Part shown: one piece after another, positions 17,268 to 25,309 of the stretch
How the letters are laid out: the number at the start of each line of letters is the position of its first letter
How positions within the stretch are numbered: the first letter of the stretch is position 1
Assembly: GCF_039543185.1 (NCBI RefSeq)
Contig: NZ_BAABJG010000021.1
Coordinates: 248,001 to 312,000, forward strand
Length of the DNA: 64,000 bases
Source of the DNA: Paenibacillus_S vulneris
GTDB taxonomy: Bacteria; Bacillota; Bacilli; Paenibacillales; NBRC-103111
Direction: 5' to 3'
Notes under the pieces: model-generated
Told to the model about the DNA's origin: nothing
Databases searched by the model: none
The model's input: only the letters and a program-made list of their open reading frames with translations
Position numbers and translations under genes: made by a program

Positions 17268-17873
17268 ATGTATTCCTACATAGACCAGCATTATAAGGAA
17301 GTAGACTTTAGCTACAAAGATTTGCGGGAAGGCGAGCTCCGCAGCTGTACGTTTGATCACTGCCGATTTAGAAGCTCACAATTGGAGGAAATGTGGAGCT
17401 ACGGGTGCCAATTTACGGATTGTGATTTCACCGGCGCCCTGCTTAATGCCTCGGTGCATATAGGCTCCGCATTTACCAACTGCCGCTTCAAAGGAGCTTC
17501 CTTGTTCGTTGCCAAGTTCGAGGAGTGCAAGATGGTCGGGTCGGACTTCTCCGAATGCAATCTGGATGGCATTACAATCCTTGGAGGGGATTGGTCTTAT
17601 ACGAATCTGAAGCATTGCAATCTAAGCAAGCAATCCCTTCGAGGCATACGGCTGGTGGAAGCCGATTTGTATGAGAGCAATCTGGAAAAATGCGATCTTC
17701 GGGAGGCCGATCTATCTAGAGCCCAGCTGGCCAAGGTACGTTTACAAGGGGCGGATTTGAGAGGGGCTGTACTGGACGGAGTGAATTTCAAGTCGTTCGA
17801 TGTCAAGGGAGTCCGAATGGATGCGGGACAGGCCATCGCGTTTTTAAGATCTTATGGTGCGAAGGTGGAGTAA
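17268..17873 (+). CDS. Pentapeptide repeat protein, Qnr/Mfp-like
   Basis: A 201-residue right-handed quadrilateral beta-helix made of A(D/N)LXX-type five-residue units (CRFRSS, CDFTGA, CRFKGA, SDFSECNLDG, ADLYESNLEKCDLREADLS, ADLRGAVLDG). The start region (EVDFSYKDLREGELRSCTFDHCRF), the total length of about 200-215 residues, the break near residues 105-125, and a C-terminal helix (MDAGQAIAFLRSYGAKVE) match the layout of Qnr proteins. These mimic DNA and shield gyrase and topoisomerase IV from quinolones. The start is the ATG at 17268 after CGGGGGAC. The gene is chromosomal and alone, divergent from the DUF1906 gene. Gyrase protection is inferred; other pentapeptide proteins have different roles. 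Confidence 0.8.
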   Translation: MYSYIDQHYKEVDFSYKDLREGELRSCTFDHCRFRSSQLEEMWSYGCQFTDCDFTGALLNASVHIGSAFTNCRFKGASLFVAKFEECKMVGSDFSECNLDGITILGGDWSYTNLKHCNLSKQSLRGIRLVEADLYESNLEKCDLREADLSRAQLAKVRLQGADLRGAVLDGVNFKSFDVKGVRMDAGQAIAFLRSYGAKVE

Positions 17874-17936
17874 TTGGCTTCGATTAGTTATTATCATCGG
17901 CTTAGCCAGCGGCTTCAGCAGCCTTAGAAGAGTCTG

Positions 17937-18731
17937 TTACAAACATTGCTCCTCTAAGGCGCCTGCAGCAAGTTGGGGGAAAAAGGCGTGTCGCAGCGGA
18001 CTGACTGCTGCATCATTTTGGAGTTGTAGAAACGAATTCAGTTTCTTTCCATGCAAACGTTTTTTGGACGATGTTCCCGATACGTCATAAAACTCGACAG
18101 AAAACCCATCCGCGCTTGTTTTCGAGAGCTTCGTGGAGTAACGCTTCTTATCACTTATGAAAATTCCGTTATGATCTTTGACCTGCAGCTCTTTAATGTC
18201 TCCTGAATTGCTTAGCGTAAACAGTTTAAACACGTTTCCATTACTCGATGCATATTGCCCGATCGTAAAATCCAAATTCCCGTCCCCGTTATAATCGTCA
18301 AATTCCAAATTAAAAAATGAGTTAAAAACCACATCACCATCGAAAAAGCTGTTCAAATTAACGGAACTCTTCACCTCACCCTGCTCATTGGAAAGCTGAA
18401 TTTGAAAATTCCCCCGCCAAGTACGACCCATGAATGGGCCCGGGGTCCAATCTTCGAAATACTCTCCGTCTGTTTGTATAACATTCAAATATTCTTTTTT
18501 ATTTGTAAGGTCAAATAGATCATTTCTGGACAACGCGATCGGCCCGGTTATATGAATCATCTCGGATGATAGAGGATCTGTTGAAATTTCTGCTCCTGAA
18601 CTGTCGGATATAGAGGCGGCGGAATTCTTAGAATTCAAGATACTGTTTGACGACATCGGTAGAAACAAAATCGTCATAACACTTACTATCAATACCGCCA
18701 AAAGCAAACTGTACCTGGCTTTTAGATTCAT
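17937..18731 (-). CDS. Membrane-anchored or secreted protein with EF-hand-like FG-GAP motif
   Basis: A 264-residue protein, family not named. The N-terminus has a basic start and a long hydrophobic helix (residues 8-25), so it is either secreted or membrane-anchored facing out. Ser-rich spacer residues 28-55 follow. Residues about 144-160 read FDDYNGDGNLDFTIGQY, a calcium-binding loop as in FG-GAP/VCBS repeats that describe folded surface proteins. The last 30 residues (PLRHAFFPQLAAGALEEQCL) look less well-ordered. Composition is near the window average. It lies next to the pentapeptide gene, convergent. Role unknown. Confidence 0.6.
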   Translation of the reverse strand: MNLKARYSLLLAVLIVSVMTILFLPMSSNSILNSKNSAASISDSSGAEISTDPLSSEMIHITGPIALSRNDLFDLTNKKEYLNVIQTDGEYFEDWTPGPFMGRTWRGNFQIQLSNEQGEVKSSVNLNSFFDGDVVFNSFFNLEFDDYNGDGNLDFTIGQYASSNGNVFKLFTLSNSGDIKELQVKDHNGIFISDKKRYSTKLSKTSADGFSVEFYDVSGTSSKKRLHGKKLNSFLQLQNDAAVSPLRHAFFPQLAAGALEEQCL

Positions 18732-18892
18732 ACCTATCCACTATTTCCCTTTCCCGCAAAATAGAATTTCGAAGCTAATTTTGTAGCGTTCTAGATTGCC
18801 ATTCTAAGCGCCTCGTTTTTATTATTTATAAAATATGCATATTATGTATTACAGCCTATGACAGGTATTTACACGCTAAAAGTAATACTTTA

Positions 18893-18920
18893 TTGAAACA
18901 CATTTGCAAACTCTTATAAT
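18893..18920 (+). promoter_or_regulatory. Sigma-A promoter of a broken small gene
   Basis: TTGAAA at 18893-18898 and TATAAT at 18915-18920 with a 16-bp spacer, 36 bp before the ATG at 18956. Confidence 0.6.
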
Positions 18921-18955
18921 AGTAAATCATTACCAAATAAGGGATTTGTGATAAT

Positions 18956-19184
18956 ATGTTATTAGATGAGGCCTCATCTATTAAATTAATAAGATTAGGA
19001 GCTTTAGAAATGATAAAAAAATTGCAAAAATGATATGGGATGGGATATAAAGTGTAATTATACTGTTACAGCTTTAAAAGGATACATGTCCTATGCTGAT
19101 ATATCAATTACTTTTCCAGGGCATGAAACCATTGGCGGAGGGACTCATAGAACCACATATCAGTTGAGAGGCGTGGCGATGTAA
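18956..19184 (+). pseudogene. Small gene split by a frameshift in a poly-A run
   Basis: An ATG at 18956 opens a 25-codon frame (MLLDEASSIKLIRLGALEM, ending LQK) that stops at 19031. A second frame, free of stops from 19017 to 19184, continues with NDMGWDIKCNYTVTALKGY and MSYADISITFPGHETIGGG up to a stop before a strong terminator. Joining them at the AAAAA run near 19026-19030 gives one ~75-residue protein with promoter and terminator of its own. The second half looks like a compact beta-rich fold. I do not recognise it. One base indel or a sequencing error explains the break. Confidence 0.45.
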
Positions 19185-19202
19185 CTCTTAAATAGATATT
19201 GG

Positions 19203-19240
19203 TTCTGACGGTAGCACTACATGCTATCGTCAGAATTATT
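19203..19240 (+). terminator. Strong terminator after broken small gene
   Basis: TTCTGACG-G-TAGC pairs with GCTA-T-CGTCAGAA around ACTACAT (19203-19234), followed by TTATTCATT. Confidence 0.7.
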
Positions 19241-19259
19241 CATTAAGGGAGGATTCTAA

Positions 19260-19922
19260 ATGGAATGGTTTTATCAGGATATTCTAATTGACACTCCTGT
19301 AACTGAAAGAAACATAGAAGAAATGGATATAAGTAGAATATCTCTAATGGAGTCAGTTGATCGTATCTCATACATAGCACAATATTACTGTCTAAGTGCA
19401 TTGTTCACTGGTAATAGAACTCTAATCCAAATACCAGTCTATTCAAATGAACATTATCACATTATTATGAATGAGATTGCATCAAATTTTAAAGACATTC
19501 GGATAGTATCTTACTCGAAAAAGGTTACAGAAGTAAATCTAATGTCTATTAAAGAAAGCACCACTGAGATTATTAAAAAACTTATAGTCGATAGAAATAT
19601 AAATCAAATTGCGTATGATATGTATGGGAGTAATATTACTACCGACTCTTCACCTAGAGAACCTCATAAGTTAAATTGGTTTTCAACTCATATTCATATG
19701 ATATCCAAGCTGGAAATGGATGAAAATCAATCTAAACTAGCAAAATTTCTTCAAGAAAGTCATCTTGTAAATGGCGACAGTTTTGGGGTTTACGTCAATG
19801 GTTGGGCATTTAATGACTCGCTAAAAGATAGGCTTGCATTTAGATTTTTATGTTCGTTTTGTAGAGAAATACAATTTGCAGTTGATAAGGATAATAATGT
19901 CATAGAATTAAGATGTTTTTAG
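19260..19922 (+). CDS. Hypothetical protein, AT-rich, possible immunity or defence-type orphan
   Basis: A 220-residue soluble protein with a textbook ribosome site (AAGGGAGG, 8 bases before the ATG). No signal peptide or membrane helix is visible. The sequence mixes helices and strands (RTLIQIPVYSNEHYHIIMNE, DIRIVSYSKKVTEVN, HLVNGDSFGVYVNGWAF). I do not recognise a family. The gene is markedly AT-rich compared with the core genes around, as are the other orphan genes at 12-13 kb and 18.9-20.7 kb, which points to horizontal arrival. Next to an SMI1/KNR4-like gene and near an Rhs toxin remnant, an immunity role is possible but unproven. Confidence 0.5.
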   Translation: MEWFYQDILIDTPVTERNIEEMDISRISLMESVDRISYIAQYYCLSALFTGNRTLIQIPVYSNEHYHIIMNEIASNFKDIRIVSYSKKVTEVNLMSIKESTTEIIKKLIVDRNINQIAYDMYGSNITTDSSPREPHKLNWFSTHIHMISKLEMDENQSKLAKFLQESHLVNGDSFGVYVNGWAFNDSLKDRLAFRFLCSFCREIQFAVDKDNNVIELRCF

Positions 19923-20002
19923 TAAGTGATTGCAACAACTTTTTTCCATTAACAATGTCTTTTACCAGACGAATGCTTAGATTCGTAAAAATGTCAGAAT
20001 CT

Positions 20003-20704
20003 TCATGGACAATCAGACTCAATCTTCCTCAGTTTGATGGAGGACAAGATATCACCATTCAAGTGTGCATGCAAATCATTGTTAGATAACCAAAGGTCAC
20101 CATAGCGCTCCATGACCAGCACGTCCCCACACCGGTAAAATGCATGGGTAGGTCCCTCTTCTTTCGGGCTAATATAGTACCCATTAAGCCACACATCTTC
20201 AATAGGTTTATTAAACAACATTTGTATATTATCTATTTTTCCTTCTATCGTATAAAGATGTTTGCAGCCAAAAACAACCTCCTGTAAACAAAAGCTTTTC
20301 AGAAAATGATATAAAGAGTCATTTACAATGATATGCCCCTCGGCATTATCATCCCAAAGCAAGCACTCGTCACAGTAGACAGGCGAATTTTTCTGACCTG
20401 CTTCCACTTGGCAAGTCCAGTTGGCTTGATTCTCCTCAAGAAAGGTAACCTTATCCTGGTCCTTCTTTAGACGCTCCACCGAGTAAAGACAATCCTGCTG
20501 TTGAAAAATCTCCGGAGAGTTCTCGAGGTGATCGTCCGACCCCTTTTTCCAGCGTCCTGCAAATGCATATAGTTCATGTAACGCCTTTGGCAGATATGGT
20601 GGAATTTCGTCCGCCGGTACACCGCAGGAGCTGTCGTATCTTCCGTACCAGTTGATTAAAAAATACTTTAGATCATCCAGTTGATCTGTATCCTTCAGTA
20701 ACAT
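20003..20704 (-). CDS. SMI1/KNR4 (SUKH)-like protein, possible immunity protein
   Basis: A 233-residue acidic cytoplasmic protein. ADEIPPYLPKALHELYAFAGRW near the N-terminus is the characteristic SUKH opening (lead helix, P-x-x-L-x-x-x-Y/F-x-x-x-x-G), and later strands include QDCLYSVERLKKDQDKVTFLEENQ, CDECLLWDDN and GDLWLSNNDLHAHLNGD. SUKH proteins commonly neutralise polymorphic nuclease toxins. I place the start at the ATG at 20704 because GGAGG lies five bases before it; an upstream TTG at 20740 lies in frame but lacks a well-spaced site. It is an orphan: no toxin gene is next to it. Divergent from the membrane protein gene at 20855. Confidence 0.65.
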   Translation of the reverse strand: MLLKDTDQLDDLKYFLINWYGRYDSSCGVPADEIPPYLPKALHELYAFAGRWKKGSDDHLENSPEIFQQQDCLYSVERLKKDQDKVTFLEENQANWTCQVEAGQKNSPVYCDECLLWDDNAEGHIIVNDSLYHFLKSFCLQEVVFGCKHLYTIEGKIDNIQMLFNKPIEDVWLNGYYISPKEEGPTHAFYRCGDVLVMERYGDLWLSNNDLHAHLNGDILSSIKLRKIESDCP

Positions 20705-20854
20705 TGCAGCCTCCTGCTTCATTGATTCCCATAGGATCAAGCTCCCATTATTAATGCTATTTATTCCATTTTACCAGAACCTTTGGCAAAAATATCCTCC
20801 CTTCAAGTATAATAGTTATATATTATTACATTCAAAAGTCGAGGTTAAGCGATT

Positions 20855-21547
20855 ATGCACGTGAGGAAGTTAATCATTGGGATTGCATGGATTGGACTAA
20901 CTGTCATTTACTTTTTCGGATATGGGATTGTAAATACGGTTTTAGATATTAATGAGAATGGGTTTGGCCCGATGAACCTCACGATTTGCCTGCTTCCTTT
21001 TGTCGTTGGCCTGCTCATCACCTATATGCTTACTCATCTACTTGAGATTAGGCATTGGCATAAACCGCTGTGGATCTTTCTCTCTATCATTTTGGCAGTT
21101 CCTGCCACTTTGTCATTAATCAAACTATTTGACCAGCAGATGAATGCTGTCGATCTTAATCAGCACAAAACACTCGAGGAACAATTCCGTGCATACTCTC
21201 TTACCGCTCAAAGCAATGGTGAGACCGCTCCGTTATATGTACGAGAATTGACCGATTTTGTATGGGATAAGCTGTATCTGTTCGGCCCCTATACCACGCA
21301 TACCCAAATTAACGAACGCCTCGGGTACGAGTGGACAAAAAATACATTGCGTTTATCCGACGAGAGCAGCAGTCTTCTTGTCTTTGTTCATGATGGAAAA
21401 GTGGTGCAATACCTGGATATATCCCTATGGATTCAAGGGGATCCTGACGCGACTTTTACCCCTGAGGGTGCAGTCCTGCGGTCTTCCAAAATATTCACTA
21501 ACGATAACCAGAGCAATCAAACAACACTGCAATTAATCGAAACCTAG
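20855..21547 (+). CDS. Hypothetical membrane protein with C-terminal soluble domain
   Basis: A 230-residue protein with three hydrophobic helices in its first half (about residues 6-28, 41-62 and 71-90) and a soluble domain from residue 100 on (FVWDKLYLFGPYTTHTQI, LLVFVHDGKVVQYLDISL). The ribosome site is GAGGTTAAG. The soluble part resembles a small alpha/beta domain seen in Bacilli hypothetical proteins, but I cannot name it. It ends 30 bp before a bidirectional terminator shared with the dockerin gene. Confidence 0.6.
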   Translation: MHVRKLIIGIAWIGLTVIYFFGYGIVNTVLDINENGFGPMNLTICLLPFVVGLLITYMLTHLLEIRHWHKPLWIFLSIILAVPATLSLIKLFDQQMNAVDLNQHKTLEEQFRAYSLTAQSNGETAPLYVRELTDFVWDKLYLFGPYTTHTQINERLGYEWTKNTLRLSDESSSLLVFVHDGKVVQYLDISLWIQGDPDATFTPEGAVLRSSKIFTNDNQSNQTTLQLIET

Positions 21548-21570
21548 ATGTAACGTTATAATTAAATCGA

Positions 21571-21602
21571 AAAAAAGAAGGGCCCCAAAGCCCTTCCTCG
21601 TT
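21571..21602. terminator. Bidirectional terminator closing the cohesin-dockerin operon
   Basis: GAAGGGC at 21577-21583 pairs with GCCCTTC at 21590-21596. The minus-strand transcript ends in a long T run (A run 21570-21576); the plus strand has CTCGTTTTA. Confidence 0.8.
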
Positions 21603-21611
21603 TTAGTCCTT

Positions 21612-23321
21612 TCATGGAATAATATGGACTAGATAGATAATATCATCAAGGTCAATGTTCCCATCCTGATTGACATCCGCATGTTGGACAGCCTCCCAGC
21701 CGGGACTGCTTGAGCTCCTTTCATACGCTCCTCCGACGATACCCAGGTCACCGACATTGACGATACCGTTGCCATCTACATCTCCAGCATGGAATTGTAT
21801 AACCGTTGCTCGGAATGTCTGAATCGCTTTATTCAGCCTATCGACAGCCTCATTCATTTGCTCTTGTGTGGCTAGAGCATTCGCTACTACAGACTTTGCC
21901 CTGTTGATCTCCAAAAGCAGCGCCTCTTTAGCTCCTATCGGATACTGTCCCGGGTTCGAGCCTTCCTCTGCCGCATTGTATAAGGTCTGCGCAGCCTCTA
22001 CTGTATTTTGCAGCAAAGTTGTGTCTGCCCCCGCGATAGCGATAGTCACCACGGCACTTCCTTGCACATGAGAACCATCCAAGGCTTTGGCGATGACCTT
22101 CACCTTTCCGTTGATCATGCCTTGCAGCAAGCCTGTGCTGCTGATCGTCGCTCTATCTGTGATGGTTACTCCATCCGATTCATAGACGCTCCAAGAGACC
22201 GAACGGTTTGCAGCGTTATTGGGCAAAACAACCGCCTGCATTTGCAGGGTTCCGCCAGGCACCGTAATCGATGCTTCACCGTTCGTTGAGCTCACGGTAA
22301 TCGAGCTTACTGGAATAGCCGCCGCCGCAGGCTTAGCGGTTATCTCAACGGAAGGAAGACTTTCGGCTTTCTCATTCGCTGCGGTGACGACATAATAATA
22401 GTCGATGCCGTTAACGGCAGCTGCATCCGTGTAGGAAGAAGCATACACATTGCCAGCGACGGTAGCATAAGGTCCTCCCGATTGGGTCCCCCGCTTCACT
22501 TTATAATAGGTTGCTCCAGTTACCGTATCCCAGGATAAATCAACCTTTTCGTCTCCCGGCTGCGCCAATAAGTTCACAGGAGCATTCAAGGCGCTCGACG
22601 AGGCTTTGATAATCGACACATTGTCGAATTGAACCGTCGCTGCCGTTACCGCCAAACCAACATTGAGGGATGTGGAGTTCATCGTATTGGCTGTATCGGT
22701 TTGAGAGTAGTACGTAGTGTAGCTCAAGCCATCTGAAGAATAAGAGCCTTTGTATACGTTGCCCGACTTCTCCAGCTTCAAATAGATCAGCGTGTTAAAA
22801 GAACCGCTCACGCTGGAGCCAGCACCCGACGAGGAGCCGAAACGCTTATAGGAAGTCAATGTGCCGGTAACGGCCGGCGACAATGCCGTCGGCTTATAAA
22901 TGACCGAGAATGAATCCGAGTCGTTGGACACCCCGTCTTTAACCATCAGCATCGCACGGTTTTCCGCATTCATGGCCGAGGAACCTGGCTCAATCCCGAC
23001 CGATACGACCCGAGCGGTTATGGTAAAGTCCCCCTCCACAGGCGTATAAACAAAATATACCGTATCGCCTCCCGACGCTGTGCTTTGCATTTTCCCTCTT
23101 CGGGCTGCAATATCGAAGACTCCCTGGCCATAAGTTACGCTTTCTTGACTGACATATGCAGTCGATGTGGGGCTAACGCTTCCATTCATTGTAGAAGCCG
23201 ACCAATCGATAGGCAGCGTATTGGCGAACGCTATCGGCACAACCGCTAAAGCGCCAAGCTGCAGCATCCATAAAAAGGAAACGATTAATCTAAGCAGCCT
23301 CTTGTTGAATAGGCCCTTCAT
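21612..23321 (-). CDS. Secreted dockerin protein with FN3, Big and FIVAR modules
   Basis: A 569-residue exported protein. Module order: signal peptide (1-32, ending AFAN); a ~215-residue beta-sandwich (DFTITARVVSVG, VGLAVTAATVQFDNVSII) like the DUF1349/LamG jelly rolls that bind sugars; one fibronectin III domain (about 250-335); one Big-2-type Ig domain (VSSITVSSTNGEAS... about 340-435); a FIVAR helical module (about 440-510); and a C-terminal type I dockerin with two calcium loops, DVDGNGIVNVGDL and DVNQDGNIDLDDI. No catalytic domain is seen, so it probably binds substrate or cell surface. The dockerin would plug into the cohesin-like modules of the two genes upstream. Start at 23321 with a GGGGGAATGG site; 25 extra upstream codons would spoil the signal peptide. 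Confidence 0.88.
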   Translation of the reverse strand: MKGLFNKRLLRLIVSFLWMLQLGALAVVPIAFANTLPIDWSASTMNGSVSPTSTAYVSQESVTYGQGVFDIAARRGKMQSTASGGDTVYFVYTPVEGDFTITARVVSVGIEPGSSAMNAENRAMLMVKDGVSNDSDSFSVIYKPTALSPAVTGTLTSYKRFGSSSGAGSSVSGSFNTLIYLKLEKSGNVYKGSYSSDGLSYTTYYSQTDTANTMNSTSLNVGLAVTAATVQFDNVSIIKASSSALNAPVNLLAQPGDEKVDLSWDTVTGATYYKVKRGTQSGGPYATVAGNVYASSYTDAAAVNGIDYYYVVTAANEKAESLPSVEITAKPAAAAIPVSSITVSSTNGEASITVPGGTLQMQAVVLPNNAANRSVSWSVYESDGVTITDRATISSTGLLQGMINGKVKVIAKALDGSHVQGSAVVTIAIAGADTTLLQNTVEAAQTLYNAAEEGSNPGQYPIGAKEALLLEINRAKSVVANALATQEQMNEAVDRLNKAIQTFRATVIQFHAGDVDGNGIVNVGDLGIVGGAYERSSSSPGWEAVQHADVNQDGNIDLDDIIYLVHIIP

Positions 23322-23397
23322 ACCATTCCATTCCCCCTGCCGGCAAAATGTGCCGTCTGCCGCCCGCTTCAACCGAATACGGGCGACAAACTTCACT

Positions 23398-25212
23398 CTA
23401 ATTGATAAATTCGATATATTGGAGCATCCGTTTCAGTACGACGGCCGCCTCTGCACGGGTGGCAGCAGCATTCGGAGCAAATGAAGACGGGGATTGCCCA
23501 TTCATAAATCCTGCCGTCACGGACAGAGCCGCCGCTTCAAGAGCCCAGCTGCTGATAGCAGCCTCATCATGAAACATCTCCAGTGACTTGAGATCCGCCT
23601 GAGGTGCTTTGCCTGCCAGCTTCAAGGCACGGCTCATCATCGCAGCCATTTGCTCACGCGTGATAGGCTCGTAAGGAGCAAATCTATCGCCCGCGATTCC
23701 GTCGACAAGCCCCGCTTTATTCGCCGCTCCTACCGACCCTGCAAACCAATCCTTGGAGGTAACGTCATGGAAGGAGGAGACTTCCCTCTCGGACAACCCG
23801 AGACCGCGTACCAGAAGTGCGGCGAACTCCGCTCTCGTAATGCGCTCCTCAGGCACGAAAGCCTGATCCGTCCGTCCCGATACGACCAGCTTGGACGCGA
23901 GCATCTCTATGTCCTGCCGTGCCCAATGGCCGCTCAGATCTGCAAAGGCTCTGCTGTGCTCGACCAGCGCATACATGCTGTTCCCGGGCCTTTTGATCGT
24001 TGCAGTCGTATGGCTGCCGTCGGTATGAAAGAAGGTGGGAACAAACTTCAGCTCCCGGGTGGACGGGTCGAACCATACGCCTGTTGTTTTCCCATAATTC
24101 AGCGGGGAAGCGACCTCGATAAGGCGGGATACGTACGTATCGCCGAAATCGTCTGCCGTGATTGTCTTGCCGCCGCTCTCCGCCGTGATGGTAAAGTCAT
24201 ATACTTCGGTTACAAGCTTAAGACCGTTCTCTCCGGCTTTAACGGAAAATGGCTGTCCGGCCGCTCCGCTTATTTTCTCGATGAGAATGCTGACCTTCAC
24301 ATCCTTCAGCTCCGCTTGAAGCGAAGCCACCCATTGGTCCAGCTTCAAAGCCCTTACTGGCAAATCATACCTTGCTTCATTGTATTGAATGGATATGATG
24401 ACGCCGCCGGTTTGGCGAATAAGCTCCGCTAAGGCCGTTGCTGGAATGTCAACTCGAACCGCTGTCAACGGATTGCTGGCGTCAATATGGATAGTATTCA
24501 TGGCTGCAGGATTCGCTTTTAACGCCTCTACAGCATTAGCCAAGATCTCGTCGGTTAAAGCAGCGACAGCGACGGACTTTCCGTCCGCTTTGACCGTCTG
24601 GGGCATAGGGCTTACCACAATGCGGACTCCGTCTCCACCGCTTTGCATTTGAGGCTGCGCGACAGCCGCTGAACCTCCTCCGCGTCTGCCCCCCGTTCCG
24701 GGATTCGAAGGATTGCCCCCGTCCCCTCCGATGACAACAGATACTGAGCTTGCGCCGGTCCAGATGCTTTCCGCTTCTTTGGAGGACACGGCGGTTACTT
24801 TCACCAGCTTGACCGAAGCCGTTCCGGCAGCCTTCGTCTTGAAGGTCAGGCGGCTAAGGGTGACATCTCCGCTTTCACCAGCCACTCCCTTGCCTACCTT
24901 TGTATAAGCGAAGGTCAATACATTGTCCTTGTGAATCGGCCCCATGGAAAAGCCGCTGCCGTTCATCCCATTCTTTTGCTCAATAAAATTCAGCTTGGAC
25001 GCATCATATTCAATGACAGCCTCATATCCGTACAGATCCTTTTGGCCGCTTCCTTTTAACGTCACTGTAAATTCGCGGTCCAGTTCCGTCGTGCTTGTGC
25101 TTGCCTCCAGCGAAAACACAGGAGGGGTCTCCGCACGAATCCCTTGCGGCAGGATCGGCCACACCCATACAAGCATCATAAGAAAAATCAAGCAGCGCTG
25201 CAGTCTCTTCAC
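23398..25212 (-). CDS. Cell-wall anchor with cohesin-like domain and three SLH domains
   Basis: A 604-residue exported protein. After a signal peptide (ending GIRAE), residues about 30-160 form a cohesin-like jelly roll: FSLEASTSTTELDREFTVTL, LYGYEAVIEYDASKLNFIE and GDVTLSRLTFKTKAAGTASV are the standard cohesin strands. A Gly-rich linker leads to an uncharacterised ~230-residue region common in Paenibacillus surface proteins. From about 428 there are three SLH domains (FADLSGHWARQDIEML, FHDVTSKDWFAGSVGAA, FHDEAAISSWALEAAAL), which hold proteins to pyruvylated wall polymers. Cohesin plus SLH is the architecture of cellulosome anchor proteins. The start is a GTG at 25212, eight bases after AAAGGA; the ATG at 25221 is too close to that site. 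Middle gene of the three-gene operon. Confidence 0.85.
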   Translation of the reverse strand: MKRLQRCLIFLMMLVWVWPILPQGIRAETPPVFSLEASTSTTELDREFTVTLKGSGQKDLYGYEAVIEYDASKLNFIEQKNGMNGSGFSMGPIHKDNVLTFAYTKVGKGVAGESGDVTLSRLTFKTKAAGTASVKLVKVTAVSSKEAESIWTGASSVSVVIGGDGGNPSNPGTGGRRGGGSAAVAQPQMQSGGDGVRIVVSPMPQTVKADGKSVAVAALTDEILANAVEALKANPAAMNTIHIDASNPLTAVRVDIPATALAELIRQTGGVIISIQYNEARYDLPVRALKLDQWVASLQAELKDVKVSILIEKISGAAGQPFSVKAGENGLKLVTEVYDFTITAESGGKTITADDFGDTYVSRLIEVASPLNYGKTTGVWFDPSTRELKFVPTFFHTDGSHTTATIKRPGNSMYALVEHSRAFADLSGHWARQDIEMLASKLVVSGRTDQAFVPEERITRAEFAALLVRGLGLSEREVSSFHDVTSKDWFAGSVGAANKAGLVDGIAGDRFAPYEPITREQMAAMMSRALKLAGKAPQADLKSLEMFHDEAAISSWALEAAALSVTAGFMNGQSPSSFAPNAAATRAEAAVVLKRMLQYIEFIN

Positions 25213-25309
25213 CGAGCCCATCCTTTCTTTCTGAAAATCAGGGAAAGGCGCAGAGCCCATCCTATTGGATCGGACTAGATTCGCGCCGTTCCCCTTTCCG
25301 TCCCAGCTC

